Origin: an uncultured Erysipelotrichaceae bacterium
GTDB lineage: Bacteria > Bacillota_I > Bacilli_A > RF39 > UBA660
Length of the DNA: 44,099 nt
NCBI GenBank assembly: GCA_902780395.1
Contig: CACZFH010000012.1
Span: forward strand, 1 to 44,099
Direction: 5' to 3'
Part shown: positions 25,875 to 34,654 of the stretch, piece after piece
Layout of the letters: every line of letters begins with the position of its first letter
Position numbering within the stretch: position 1 is the stretch's first letter
The notes under the pieces: generated by a model
Database searches by the model: none
Told to the model about the DNA's origin: nothing
Seen by the model: the letters and a program-made list of their open reading frames with translations, nothing else
Program-made: the position numbers and the translations under genes

Positions 25875-26507
25875 ATGATAAAAAGAAGATTACGAATAGA
25901 GTATTTATTAATAATGGTAGGAGCATTCGTACTAATACCATTACTATTAATAGCTCTAGCAACAAAAACGAATCTAAAAGAAGAAGCCGTAGAAGAAGTA
26001 GATTATATTTCAAATGATGTAGTAGAAACAGAGCCAGTAATGAATACTACCAAAAAAATTATTAATCCTTATACAGATCCATCTGTAGAAGTAGCTAAAA
26101 AGTATTATGACTACCAAGGAGAAGAAAAAGATCAAATAGATTCAATTGTTGTTCATGATAACACTTATTATCAAAATAATGGAATAGATTATGTAAGTGA
26201 AAACCCATTTGATGTAGTTTCCATATTAGAAGGAACAGTAATTACTATAAAAGAAGATGAAACAGTAGGAAAGACAATAGAAATAAAACATGAAGATGGG
26301 ACTATTTCAATCTATCAAAGTCTTGGAGAAATAAATGTAAAAAAAGGTGATATTGTCTCTCAAGGACAAGTAATTGGCAAGAGTGGTCAAAATCAATTAG
26401 AAAAAGAGTTAGGAAATCACTTACACTTTGAAATCTATGATAATGGGAGTTCAAAAAATCCAGATAATTATCTAAACAAAGAAATAAAAATTGAAAAAGG
26501 AAACTAA
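25875..26507 (+). CDS. spoIIQ: stage II sporulation protein Q, LytM-like
   Basis: 210 residues. One N-terminal membrane helix (about 9-32), linker, then a LytM/M23-type domain (about 95-205). Features shared with SpoIIQ: VAKKYYDYQGEEKDQI, NPFDVVSILEGTV, VYQSL-type IYQSLGEINVKKGD and GNHLHFEIYD. The first zinc position, His in active M23 enzymes, is Asn in QNNGIDY, while HLH is kept. This matches Bacilli-type SpoIIQ, where the domain binds SpoIIIAH in the channel between mother cell and forespore and does not cut peptidoglycan. Followed by mbl as in Bacillus (spoIIQ-spoIIID-mbl, here without spoIIID). Confidence 0.88.
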   Translation: MIKRRLRIEYLLIMVGAFVLIPLLLIALATKTNLKEEAVEEVDYISNDVVETEPVMNTTKKIINPYTDPSVEVAKKYYDYQGEEKDQIDSIVVHDNTYYQNNGIDYVSENPFDVVSILEGTVITIKEDETVGKTIEIKHEDGTISIYQSLGEINVKKGDIVSQGQVIGKSGQNQLEKELGNHLHFEIYDNGSSKNPDNYLNKEIKIEKGN

Positions 26508-26524
26508 TTCCTTTCTTTTTTTTT
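26496..26524 (+). terminator. terminator of spoIIQ
   Basis: AAAGGAA/TTCCTTT perfect stem (26496-26502 with 26508-26514) and a long T-run; the stop codon lies in the stem. Confidence 0.88.
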
Positions 26525-26593
26525 AAAAAATAGCATATTTTATTATAAATAAAAAAAAATATGATAAAATAATGAATGGGAGGAATGAAGAAT

Positions 26594-27589
26594 ATGCTAG
26601 CAAAAGACATTGGAATTGATTTAGGAACGGCAAATGTTTTAATTTTTATTAAAGGAAGAGGAATTGTCTTAAATGAGCCTAGTATAGTCGTCGTAGATAC
26701 CGAAACTAAAAGGGTTATTGCTGTCGGAGAAGAAGCCAAAGAAATGCTTGGAAGAACACCAGGAAAAGTAAAAGCAATAAAACCAATGAAAGATGGAGTA
26801 ATTGCAGACTTTGAATTAACAGAAATAATGTTAAATAAATTTATCAAGAAAGCCAAAGCCAGAAAAGTAATTACCAAACCAAGAATCTTAATATGCTGTC
26901 CTACTAATATTACACCAGTAGAAAAAAATGCTATAAAAGAAGCAGCTGAAAGAACTGGTGCTAGAAAAGTCTATATAGAAGAAGAACCAAAAGTTGCTGC
27001 TATAGGAGCAGGAATGGATATATCAAAGCCATCAGCCAATATGGTATTAGATATTGGAGGAGGAACAACTGATATAGCTATACTATCAATGAATGGTATT
27101 GTTTCCTCTGAATCCATTAAAATAGCAGGAAATCAATTAGATCAAGATATAATAAAATATATTAGAGATAAATATAAATTACTAATTGGTGAGCAAACAG
27201 CAGAAGATATAAAAATAAATTTTGCTAATGTCTATAAACCAAAAAAAAGTGAAAAAATCGAAATAAAAGGAAGAGATTTAATCACAGGATTACCAAAAGC
27301 TTTAGAAATAAGTCAAGAAGAAACCAAAGAAGCATTGGATGATAGTATTAATCGTATAATTAAATCATGCAAAAATGTCTTAGAACAAACACCACCAGAG
27401 TTATCCGCAGATATTGTGGAAAAAGGTGTAATTCTAACGGGAGGAGGATCACTATTAACAGGGCTTCTCGAACGATTAGAAGAAGAGTTAACCATACCTG
27501 TATTAATAGCTGAAACACCATTAACCTGTGTCGCAGAGGGTTGTGGAATTCTCTTGGAAAATAGAAAACAATTAGAACAAGACCAATAA
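26594..27589 (+). CDS. mbl: MreB/Mbl actin-like shape protein
   Basis: 331 residues from ATG 26594. GGGAGG (26578-26583) is ten bases upstream; the two earlier in-frame ATGs are on or next to it, and family members begin MxAKDIGIDLGTANVL. Actin-fold phosphate loops: DLGTAN and DIGGGTTDIAIL (about 160), late GVILTGGGSLL. It forms membrane filaments that guide wall synthesis in rod-shaped cells. Called Mbl, not MreB, because of the spoIIQ neighbour; mreCD are not here. Confidence 0.9.
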   Translation: MLAKDIGIDLGTANVLIFIKGRGIVLNEPSIVVVDTETKRVIAVGEEAKEMLGRTPGKVKAIKPMKDGVIADFELTEIMLNKFIKKAKARKVITKPRILICCPTNITPVEKNAIKEAAERTGARKVYIEEEPKVAAIGAGMDISKPSANMVLDIGGGTTDIAILSMNGIVSSESIKIAGNQLDQDIIKYIRDKYKLLIGEQTAEDIKINFANVYKPKKSEKIEIKGRDLITGLPKALEISQEETKEALDDSINRIIKSCKNVLEQTPPELSADIVEKGVILTGGGSLLTGLLERLEEELTIPVLIAETPLTCVAEGCGILLENRKQLEQDQ

Positions 27590-27604
27590 TATTGGTTTTT
27601 TTCT
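27582..27604 (+). terminator. terminator of mbl
   Basis: ACCAAT-AAT-ATTGGT stem (27582-27596) including the stop codon, followed by T6. Confidence 0.85.
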
Positions 27605-27632
27605 TTGTATTTAAAAATAGATTTGATATAAT
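27604..27632 (+). promoter_or_regulatory. promoter of the tagO-like gene
   Basis: -35 TTTGTA (27604-27609), 17-base spacer and an extended -10 TGATATAAT (-10 at 27627-27632). Confidence 0.72.
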
Positions 27633-27655
27633 TTGATTAGAAAGAAGTGAAATCA

Positions 27656-28756
27656 ATGAAATATCAATTATTATCAGCTTCTAGAATTGTACTTGTAACA
27701 TTTGTTTTTTCAACTATTGTTATGTTTCTTATGCGAAAAGTTGCTATACACATAAATGCAATCGATAGACCAACTAGTGCTGAAGGAAATAGACACATCC
27801 ATAAAAAAGAAACACCTAAACTGGGAGGTTTAGGAATATTCTTAGCATTCCTCTTTGGTTATATATTATTTGGTGAACAAAGTATACGAATGAATTCCGT
27901 ATTAATTGGAAGCTTTATAATAATACTAATTGGAATGGTAGATGACTTAAATCCTGTAAAAGCTAAATATCGTTTCCTAGTCCATATTATTGCAGCCATG
28001 GTAATCGTTTTTTATGGAGGAATACTACTAGATAATATAAGTGCCTTTGGCTTATCTGTTAATTTTGGAATATTATCATATCCAATAACGATCCTATTTT
28101 TAGTAGCATGTACTGATATAATAGATTTAATAGATGGTTTAGACGGACTGAGTGGTGGAATCTGTAGTATCTTCTATCTTACAATTGCTATAATCGGATT
28201 CTACCAAGGAAGATATGGAACCTTAGTCATGACATTAACTTTAATTATGTTAGGTTCAACATTAGGCTTCCTAGTTCACAACTTTCATCCAGCCAAAATA
28301 TTTGCAGGAGATTGTGTAACATTTATGGGGTTCATCATAGGAGTAATAACCTTACTTGAATTTAAAGGTCCAGCTCTAATTTCTTTTTTCGTACCAATAA
28401 CTATATTAGGAATACCAATATTAGACACTTTATTTGCAATTATTAGGAGACTCTTAAAGGGCCAACCACCATTCCATGCCGATAAAGAGCATCTCCATCA
28501 TCAATTGCTAGGAATGAATTTTTCCCAAACAGTAACAGTATTAATTATTTATGGAATAAACCTATTATTTGCTGCAGCATCAATCTGTTTCACAATTATA
28601 GATCCAATTATAGGAGAAATAATCTACATAATTATTTTTATTATAGTAATATGGTTCGTTTTACATACAACGATTATTTCTGAAAAGAATCCTAAAATAA
28701 CAGAAAAAATAAAAAATAAATTAACCAGAAAAATGAAAAAAAACACTGTCAAATAG
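27656..28756 (+). CDS. undecaprenyl-phosphate sugar-1-phosphate transferase (TagO/WecA family)
   Basis: 366 residues from ATG 27656 (GTG 27647 is the alternative; neither has a strong site). About ten or eleven membrane helices. Conserved cytoplasmic motifs: KLGGLGIFLA, GMVDDL, DLIDGLDGLSGG, NFHPAKIFAGD and the polar loop HADKEHLHHQLLG (HADxxHLHH is specific to WecA/TagO and not MraY). It loads a sugar phosphate on the lipid carrier for teichoic acid or polysaccharide synthesis. The segment after FAGD reads CVTFMGF where TGSLFLGF is usual, a mild deviation. Confidence 0.88.
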   Translation: MKYQLLSASRIVLVTFVFSTIVMFLMRKVAIHINAIDRPTSAEGNRHIHKKETPKLGGLGIFLAFLFGYILFGEQSIRMNSVLIGSFIIILIGMVDDLNPVKAKYRFLVHIIAAMVIVFYGGILLDNISAFGLSVNFGILSYPITILFLVACTDIIDLIDGLDGLSGGICSIFYLTIAIIGFYQGRYGTLVMTLTLIMLGSTLGFLVHNFHPAKIFAGDCVTFMGFIIGVITLLEFKGPALISFFVPITILGIPILDTLFAIIRRLLKGQPPFHADKEHLHHQLLGMNFSQTVTVLIIYGINLLFAAASICFTIIDPIIGEIIYIIIFIIVIWFVLHTTIISEKNPKITEKIKNKLTRKMKKNTVK

Positions 28757-28767
28757 TGTTTTTTTAA
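28738..28767 (+). terminator. terminator of the tagO-like gene
   Basis: AAACACT/AGTGTTT stem (28741-28747 with 28755-28761) and T-run, with the stop codon inside. Confidence 0.85.
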
Positions 28768-28819
28768 TATCCAGAAAAAGAAACAATGATAGAATAAAAT
28801 AGAATAGGTGCGTGATAAA

Positions 28820-29533
28820 ATGATAGATTATATTATATTAGAAGAAGACTTAAGATATTTAAAAAAATATTCAAAAGTGATAGAACAAGTAATGATGAAT
28901 TATGATTTAGAGTATCAAACAACTGTAATAAGTGATTTTAATAGTATTAATAAAAGATTCTTTCATACAGACTTTTTTAAAATCTATATAATAGATACTA
29001 AAAGTAAAACTAATTCTCAATTGATGATTGAATATATAAGAGAAGAATTAGATGACTGGCAATCGTTAATAATAATGATTCAAAGTAACAAAAATGATAA
29101 CATAAGTCACAGAAATTTTTTTATTCTAGACACTATAATAAAAAACTCTCATCTAGAATGTCAATTAAAAAGAGATATTCAAATCTGTTTAAAAAACTAT
29201 GATCAAAGACCTAATTCTTTAAAATACACTTATAAAAAAATAAATTATATTTTAGAATACAGAAATATCATATATATCGAAAAAGAACAAGATAATAAAA
29301 GATGTATTATTAAAACCAGTAACAATAAATATTATATTCAAGGAAATCTAAAAACAGTAAAAAGATTACTTGATAATAGATTCTTTCAAAGTAGTAGAAG
29401 TTTTATTATAAATCTCGAACAAGTAGAAAAATATGATGCAAAAAATAATATGATTTATTTTAAAAATAATCTAAAGAAAGATGTCTTATCAAGAAATAAT
29501 AAAAAAGATTTCCTAAGAATGATGAGAGTATAA
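28820..29533 (+). CDS. LytTR-type DNA-binding response regulator
   Basis: 237 residues from ATG 28820 (AGGTG ten bases upstream). N-terminal receiver-like domain (about 1-118) with acidic start IILEED and IIDT at the phosphoacceptor position (about 56). The C-terminal LytTR domain (about 132-237) has ILEYRNIIYIEKEQ, LKTVKRLLDNRFFQSSRSFIINLEQVEKYD. AgrA/LytR relatives control cell-surface genes and peptide signalling. No histidine kinase is beside it, so the partner and targets are unknown; the position behind tagO suggests envelope control but proves nothing. Confidence 0.8.
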   Translation: MIDYIILEEDLRYLKKYSKVIEQVMMNYDLEYQTTVISDFNSINKRFFHTDFFKIYIIDTKSKTNSQLMIEYIREELDDWQSLIIMIQSNKNDNISHRNFFILDTIIKNSHLECQLKRDIQICLKNYDQRPNSLKYTYKKINYILEYRNIIYIEKEQDNKRCIIKTSNNKYYIQGNLKTVKRLLDNRFFQSSRSFIINLEQVEKYDAKNNMIYFKNNLKKDVLSRNNKKDFLRMMRV

Positions 29534-29682
29534 ATATAGAGTAATTTGTCGAAAAAAAAGAGAAAATAACCAAAAAAGTAATAAAAATAAACCATTTCAA
29601 GAAAAATAAGTAATAAAAGAACCCTTTTGTTAGAATAGTAATTACCATACGAAAGAGAATGGTAGAAAGAGGTGTAGAGGTA
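29534..29682 (+). promoter_or_regulatory. A-rich leader of the cold-shock gene
   Basis: 149 bases without a gene, very A-rich. A hairpin TACCAT/ATGGTA (29643-29648 with 29659-29664) stands just before the tandem AAGAGGTG and TAGAGG sites. Long structured leaders are typical of csp mRNAs. I cannot place a promoter with confidence. Confidence 0.4.
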
Positions 29683-29901
29683 ATGATGACTGGACGCGTG
29701 AAATGGTTTAATAATGATAAAGGATATGGCTTTATAGGATTTAAAGAAAATGAAGATATTTTTGTGCACTATACTTCAATTGAATTAGATGGCTATAAAA
29801 CATTATCTGAAAATCAACTAGTAGAATTTAAACTAATAGAAACTAGTAAAGGATATCAAGCCACAAATGTAAGACTATTAAAAGAAAAAGCCACTGTATA
29901 A
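29683..29901 (+). CDS. cold-shock domain protein
   Basis: 72 residues from ATG 29683 (29686 equally possible). RNA-binding motifs RNP1 KGYGFIGF and RNP2 DIFVHYTSI of the CspA family, opening MTGRVKWFNNDKGYGFI. It binds single-stranded RNA and acts as an RNA chaperone. Slightly longer at the C-terminus (LLKEKATV) than the usual 66-67 residues. Confidence 0.93.
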   Translation: MMTGRVKWFNNDKGYGFIGFKENEDIFVHYTSIELDGYKTLSENQLVEFKLIETSKGYQATNVRLLKEKATV

Positions 29902-29917
29902 AAAAGTGGTTTTTTTG
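29891..29917 (+). terminator. terminator of the cold-shock gene
   Basis: CCACT/AGTGG stem (29891-29895 with 29905-29909) followed by T8. Confidence 0.85.
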
Positions 29918-29926
29918 CCGTGATTA

Positions 29927-29935
29927 TGATATACT
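29927..29935 (+). promoter_or_regulatory. extended -10 promoter of hpf
   Basis: TGATATACT with -10 TATACT at 29930-29935; AAGGAGG follows at 29943. Confidence 0.65.
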
Positions 29936-29957
29936 AAAATTACAAGGAGGCGATAGT

Positions 29958-30491
29958 ATGGAAATTATTATTCATGGAGACAAAATTAAAGTTACGAAAG
30001 CTATGCGTGAGTATATTGAAGAAAAGCTAGAAAAATTGAATAAATATCTAGAAAACAGCGATAATGTTCGCGCCAACGTCATAGTAAAAGTAAAAGGACA
30101 TGAACAAACAGTGGAAATAACCATACCATTAAAATCATTTATATTAAGATCGGAGGAAACAAAAGAAGACTTCTATGCAGCAGTTGATAAGACAATTGAT
30201 ATCTTAGAAAGACAAATACGTAAGAATAAAACAAAAATCTTATCAAAGCAATCCAAACCAAGTTATGATTTCAACTTTGATAATATAGAAGTAGATGAAG
30301 AAGAAAAAGAAGAAAGAAAAATATTAAAAAGAAAAACAATCGAAGTAAAACCAATGACTGAAGAAGAAGCAATTCTTCAAATGGATTTACTAGGACATGA
30401 ATTTTATATGTATAAAGATGCAGATACTGATAAATCCGCAGTCGTTTATAGACGAAAAGATGGAAACTACGGAATAATAGAATCAGAGTAG
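29958..30491 (+). CDS. hpf: ribosome hibernation promoting factor, long form
   Basis: 177 residues. N-terminal ribosome-binding domain (IIIHGDKIKVTKAMREYIEEKL) and a C-terminal dimerisation domain (KRKTIEVKPMTEEEAILQMDLLGHEFYMYKDADT) joined by a charged linker. Long HPF joins 70S ribosomes into inactive 100S dimers in stationary phase. The hpf-secA order is that of Bacillus. Confidence 0.95.
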   Translation: MEIIIHGDKIKVTKAMREYIEEKLEKLNKYLENSDNVRANVIVKVKGHEQTVEITIPLKSFILRSEETKEDFYAAVDKTIDILERQIRKNKTKILSKQSKPSYDFNFDNIEVDEEEKEERKILKRKTIEVKPMTEEEAILQMDLLGHEFYMYKDADTDKSAVVYRRKDGNYGIIESE

Positions 30492-30498
30492 TGTATCA

Positions 30499-30534
30499 AA
30501 AAACGAGAAATACTTTAAATTCTCGTTTTTTTTT
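30499..30534 (+). terminator. terminator of hpf
   Basis: AAACGAGA/TCTCGTTT perfect stem (30501-30508 with 30521-30528) and T-run. Confidence 0.88.
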
Positions 30535-30565
30535 GTTAAAATAAATACTTGAAGGAGAAATGTAT

Positions 30566-33058
30566 ATGAATATATTAAAACAGATATTTGACCATGAGTA
30601 TAAAGAATTAAGAAGATTTAGAACTATTGCGGACAAAGTAATGAGTTTAGAAGAAGAATATGCCAATTTAACAGATACCGAACTACAAGACAAAACTGAG
30701 CAATTTAAAGATAGATTAAGTAAAGGAGAATCCTTAGAAGATATTTTAGTAGAAGCCTTTGCTACCGCTAGAGAAGCATCTTTTCGTGTAATTGGTGAAA
30801 GACATTTCTATGTACAAATCTTAGGTGGTTTAGCTATTCATTATGGAAATATAGCTGAGATGAAAACAGGTGAAGGAAAAACTTTAACATCAGTATTACC
30901 AGCCTACTTGAATGCCTTAACTGGTGAAGGAGTACATATAATAACAGTTAATGAATATCTTGCCCGTCGTGATGCTGAATGGATGGGTGGAATTCATAGA
31001 TTTTTAGGTTTGACTGTAGGAGTTAACACTAGAGATTTATCATCAAAGGACAAACAAGAAGCATATAATTGTGATATTATGTATTCTACCAATAATGAAA
31101 TTGGCTTTGATTATCTTAGAGATAACATGGTAGTAAAAAAAGAAGACAGAGTACAAAGAAAACTAAATTTTGCTATTATCGATGAGGTTGACTCAATTTT
31201 AATCGATGAAGCAAGAACACCATTAATAATATCAGGTGGAGAAATGGCTAATGCCAATTTATATATCCAAGCTGATCAATATGCCAAAAGCTTAAAAATA
31301 GAAAAAGATTATATCTATGATGAGAAGACAAAAAGTGTTAATTTAACAGAAGATGGAGCCGATAAAGCTGAAAAAATGTTCCATATAGACAATTTATACG
31401 ATATAAATAATGCTACCTTGCTACATTTTATCAATCAAGCCCTACGAGCAAATTATGCTATGAAACGTGATGTTGACTACGTAGTGCAAGATAATGAGAT
31501 AGTAATTGTTGATCAGTTTACAGGACGTTTAATGAAGGGAAGAGCTTATTCAGATGGTCTTCATCAAGCTATAGAAGCCAAAGAAGGAGTAAATATCAAC
31601 CAAGAAACAAAAACTCTCGCAACAATTACCTTCCAAAATTTATTCCGTATGTATAAGAAACTATCAGGAATGACTGGTACAGCAAAAACAGAAGAAGAAG
31701 AATTTAGAAATATCTATAACATGTATGTAATTGAAATACCAACAAATAAAGAAGTAATAAGAATAGATGCCCCAGACTTAGTATATGCTACCAAAGAAGC
31801 AAAATATAAAGCAATTATTGAATTTGTTAAAGAAAAATATCAAGAAGGACAACCAGTACTAATTGGTACAATAGCTATTGAAACAAGTGAATTGATTAGT
31901 AATCTATTAAAACAAGCTCATATACCACATGAAGTATTAAACGCTAAGAATCATGAAAGAGAAGCCGAAATAATCTCTAAAATAGGATTAAACAAGTCAG
32001 TAACAATTGCCACCAACATGGCTGGTCGTGGAACCGATATTAAACTATCAGATGAAATAAAAGCTCTTGGAGGATTATGCGTAGTTGGTACAGAAAGACA
32101 TGAATCACGTCGTATTGATAATCAGCTACGTGGACGATCAGGACGTCAAGGAGATCCAGGATATACCCAATTCTTTGTATCAATGAAAGATGACCTAATG
32201 GTCAGATTTGGATCTGACAGAATCGGTGCTATGATGGAAAACATGGGATTAGGAGACCAAGCAATAAGAAGTAAAGCCTTTACAAAATCAATTGGTACAG
32301 CTCAAAAAAGAGTAGAAGGAAATAACTTTGATATTCGTAAAAATTTACTACAATATGATGATGTTATGAATAGTCAAAGAGAAATAATCTATGAAAAAAG
32401 AAATAGAATACTAGATAATGAATCCATTCATGAAATGGTACTAACTACCTTTAGACATCATATAGAAGATTTAGTAAAATCTCACATTGCTCCAGAGGGA
32501 TATTTGACAGAAGATGATTATAAAGATATCATGGAATTTGCCAATGAAAACTTACTAAAGAAAGACTTAAAAATAAAAGATATAGAGGGACAAAAAGAAG
32601 AGGAATTAATAGATTATTTATCAAAACTAGTAATTAAAGAATATGAAGATAAAATAAAAGATATACCAGAAGAAGTGACACAAGAATTTGAAAAAGTTAT
32701 AACTCTACAGGTATTAGATAATTATTGGATGGAACATATCAACACCATGTCTCACTTAAGAGAAGGTATTCACTTAAGAGGATATGCCCAAGAAGACCCA
32801 TTAAGAGCTTATACTATGGAAGGATTTGATTTGTTTGACTCCATGCTTCAAAAAATTGATAAAGACGTATCAATCTTCTTATTAAAAGCCGAAATAAGAC
32901 AAAATATAGAAAGAAAAGAACCAGCAAAGAAATTACTAATTAACGATTCAGAAGACAAAGTATCTAAAAAACAACCAGTAAAAAAACAAAAGATAGGAAG
33001 AAATGACCCATGCCCATGTGGCTCAGGGAAAAAATACAAACAATGCCATGGTAAGTAG
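30566..33058 (+). CDS. secA: preprotein translocase ATPase SecA
   Basis: 830 residues from ATG 30566; AAGGAG (30552-30557) is eight bases upstream, while the earlier ATG 30560 is only two bases from it. Walker A MKTGEGKT (about 100), IIDEVDSILIDEARTPLIIS, ATNMAGRGTDIKL and the C-terminal zinc SEC-C motif GRNDPCPCGSGKKYKQCHG are all present. It drives secreted proteins through SecYEG. In Bacillus prfB follows; here an integrase island follows. Confidence 0.97.
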   Translation: MNILKQIFDHEYKELRRFRTIADKVMSLEEEYANLTDTELQDKTEQFKDRLSKGESLEDILVEAFATAREASFRVIGERHFYVQILGGLAIHYGNIAEMKTGEGKTLTSVLPAYLNALTGEGVHIITVNEYLARRDAEWMGGIHRFLGLTVGVNTRDLSSKDKQEAYNCDIMYSTNNEIGFDYLRDNMVVKKEDRVQRKLNFAIIDEVDSILIDEARTPLIISGGEMANANLYIQADQYAKSLKIEKDYIYDEKTKSVNLTEDGADKAEKMFHIDNLYDINNATLLHFINQALRANYAMKRDVDYVVQDNEIVIVDQFTGRLMKGRAYSDGLHQAIEAKEGVNINQETKTLATITFQNLFRMYKKLSGMTGTAKTEEEEFRNIYNMYVIEIPTNKEVIRIDAPDLVYATKEAKYKAIIEFVKEKYQEGQPVLIGTIAIETSELISNLLKQAHIPHEVLNAKNHEREAEIISKIGLNKSVTIATNMAGRGTDIKLSDEIKALGGLCVVGTERHESRRIDNQLRGRSGRQGDPGYTQFFVSMKDDLMVRFGSDRIGAMMENMGLGDQAIRSKAFTKSIGTAQKRVEGNNFDIRKNLLQYDDVMNSQREIIYEKRNRILDNESIHEMVLTTFRHHIEDLVKSHIAPEGYLTEDDYKDIMEFANENLLKKDLKIKDIEGQKEEELIDYLSKLVIKEYEDKIKDIPEEVTQEFEKVITLQVLDNYWMEHINTMSHLREGIHLRGYAQEDPLRAYTMEGFDLFDSMLQKIDKDVSIFLLKAEIRQNIERKEPAKKLLINDSEDKVSKKQPVKKQKIGRNDPCPCGSGKKYKQCHGK

Positions 33059-33083
33059 TTGATTTTATGGGGTTTTGCGAGGA

Positions 33084-33158
33084 TTTTGTCCACGTAAAAA
33101 ATCTTTAAAATTAGCTGTTTGTCCACATTTTGTCCACATATTTTGAGTAATGTGGACA
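33084..33158 (+). repeat. TGTCCAC repeats between secA and the integrase
   Basis: Three direct copies of TTTGTCCAC (33085-33093, 33118-33126 and 33129-33137), the last two tandem, and one inverted TGTGGACA (33151-33158). The last direct and inverted copies form TGTCCACA...TGTGGACA. These fit integrase or excisionase arm sites or a repressor operator at an element end. Confidence 0.6.
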
Positions 33159-33215
33159 GAAGACAAAAAAGTGTTGTGATATTTTTCCTCAATATTTGTG
33201 GATAAAAATAAAGAT

Positions 33216-33243
33216 AAATGTCATCTAAATGATGGCATTTTTT
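33216..33243 (+). terminator. terminator between secA and the integrase gene
   Basis: AAATGTCATC/GATGGCATTT 10-bp stem with one T-G pair (33216-33225 with 33231-33240) and T-run to 33243. Confidence 0.85.
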
Positions 33244-33276
33244 GTTTACCAATTTTAGAAAGAGGAGAGTATAAAA

Positions 33277-34584
33277 ATGGTAAACGTAAGAAAAAGAGGA
33301 AAAGTATATGAATACAGATTTGAAACTGCTTCAGTAGATGGTACGAGAAAATGGATTACTAAATCAGGATTTCGTACAAAACAAGAGGCACTTAATCAAG
33401 GTGCACTAGATTACAATGATTATTATAGGATTGGAAGAGTAAAAAGAAACAAAGAAATGTCATATGCAGACTATTTAGATTTTTGGATAGACACTTATTG
33501 CAACTTTAATCTAAAATATTCAACTATAGTTACTTATTTAAACATAATGAAAAACTATCTTAAGCCAATGTTAGGTGGGTATTCATTATCACAAATTGAT
33601 ACCCAAATGCTACAGGAATTCATAAATAAGATATATGTAGAAAAGAATTTATCTAAATGGTATTTAAAAGGAATAATGAAAGTTATTAAAGGATCTCTTA
33701 AATATGCATGTTACACAGTAAATTATATTAATGAGAATCCAGCAGAAAGGGTTCATATACCAAGATATGAAATTGTTGCAGGAGATCCGGCACATATCTT
33801 TACTCAAGAAGAAATAGAAAGGATTTTAGATAGATTCAAAAACACACCACATATTTACTATGCATTTTTAACTGCATATTATACAGGAATGAGAACATCA
33901 GAAGTGTTTGGTTTAACATGGGATTGTGTTGATTTTGATAATAAGACAATTACAATTAATAAAAACATTATAAGAAAGAACAAATTTGGATTACCTAAAC
34001 GATATAAATCAACTAAAGGACATTCTATTGAAGTATGGAGCTATGGAACATGTAAGAATCCTCAAAGCCAAAGAACAATATCCATTGGAGACACACTTGT
34101 AGAATCATTAAAAGAGTTTAAAAGATTACAAGAAGAAAATAGAAGATATTATGGAGATAATTACCTAAAACATTATGAAAAAAGAGTAATAAGTGAGTAT
34201 ACACAAAGACCTGAAATAAAAATAGTGGATGCCAAGGCTGAATTAAATGTAGATTTACCTGAAGCACAATTAGTATTTGTTAGTCCTAATGGATTCTTTA
34301 GAGGAACTGAATCCACTAGATATGCATTTAAAGTAATAAATTATGAATTAGGAATACCTTGTAGATTTCATGACTTTAGAGATACACATGCAACAAGGTT
34401 AATAGAACAAGGAGCAGATATAAAAGCAGTATCAAAGAGATTAGGACATTCAACTATAATGACTACATATAACATTTATGTAAGAGTGACTGATAAAATG
34501 GAAACTGAAACTGTAAAAACTTTTGAAGGATATGCCAATACATTAGATATCCCCAAAACTGTGGATAAACCATATTTAGACTAA
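33277..34584 (+). CDS. tyrosine integrase 1
   Basis: 435 residues. N-terminal AP2-like arm-binding domain (VRKRGKVYEYRFETASVDG), SAM-like core-binding domain (about 65-165), catalytic domain with TGMRTSEVFGLTW (Arg I), HDFRDTHATRL (His-x-x-Arg), LGHSTIMTTYNIY (Tyr). It is the first island gene behind secA and the likely recombinase for this end. Its N-terminal half is clearly paralogous to integrase 2 at 37458. An insertion of about 40 residues separates Arg I from the HxxR box. AGAGGAGAG precedes the ATG. Confidence 0.93.
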   Translation: MVNVRKRGKVYEYRFETASVDGTRKWITKSGFRTKQEALNQGALDYNDYYRIGRVKRNKEMSYADYLDFWIDTYCNFNLKYSTIVTYLNIMKNYLKPMLGGYSLSQIDTQMLQEFINKIYVEKNLSKWYLKGIMKVIKGSLKYACYTVNYINENPAERVHIPRYEIVAGDPAHIFTQEEIERILDRFKNTPHIYYAFLTAYYTGMRTSEVFGLTWDCVDFDNKTITINKNIIRKNKFGLPKRYKSTKGHSIEVWSYGTCKNPQSQRTISIGDTLVESLKEFKRLQEENRRYYGDNYLKHYEKRVISEYTQRPEIKIVDAKAELNVDLPEAQLVFVSPNGFFRGTESTRYAFKVINYELGIPCRFHDFRDTHATRLIEQGADIKAVSKRLGHSTIMTTYNIYVRVTDKMETETVKTFEGYANTLDIPKTVDKPYLD

Positions 34585-34654
34585 AAAAATATAAAAAGGT
34601 GGAAAGCTTTATAATAAGATGTTAAAATAATAAATTATCAAGGAGGATAATAAA

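Noticed and set aside
25875-26507. Calling the LytM protein an active M23 endopeptidase
   Set aside because: The first zinc His is Asn, and the neighbours and sequence fit SpoIIQ.
33085-33158. CRISPR-like array at the TGTCCAC repeats
   Set aside because: Repeats are only 7-9 bases, unevenly spaced, partly inverted, and no cas genes occur in the window.
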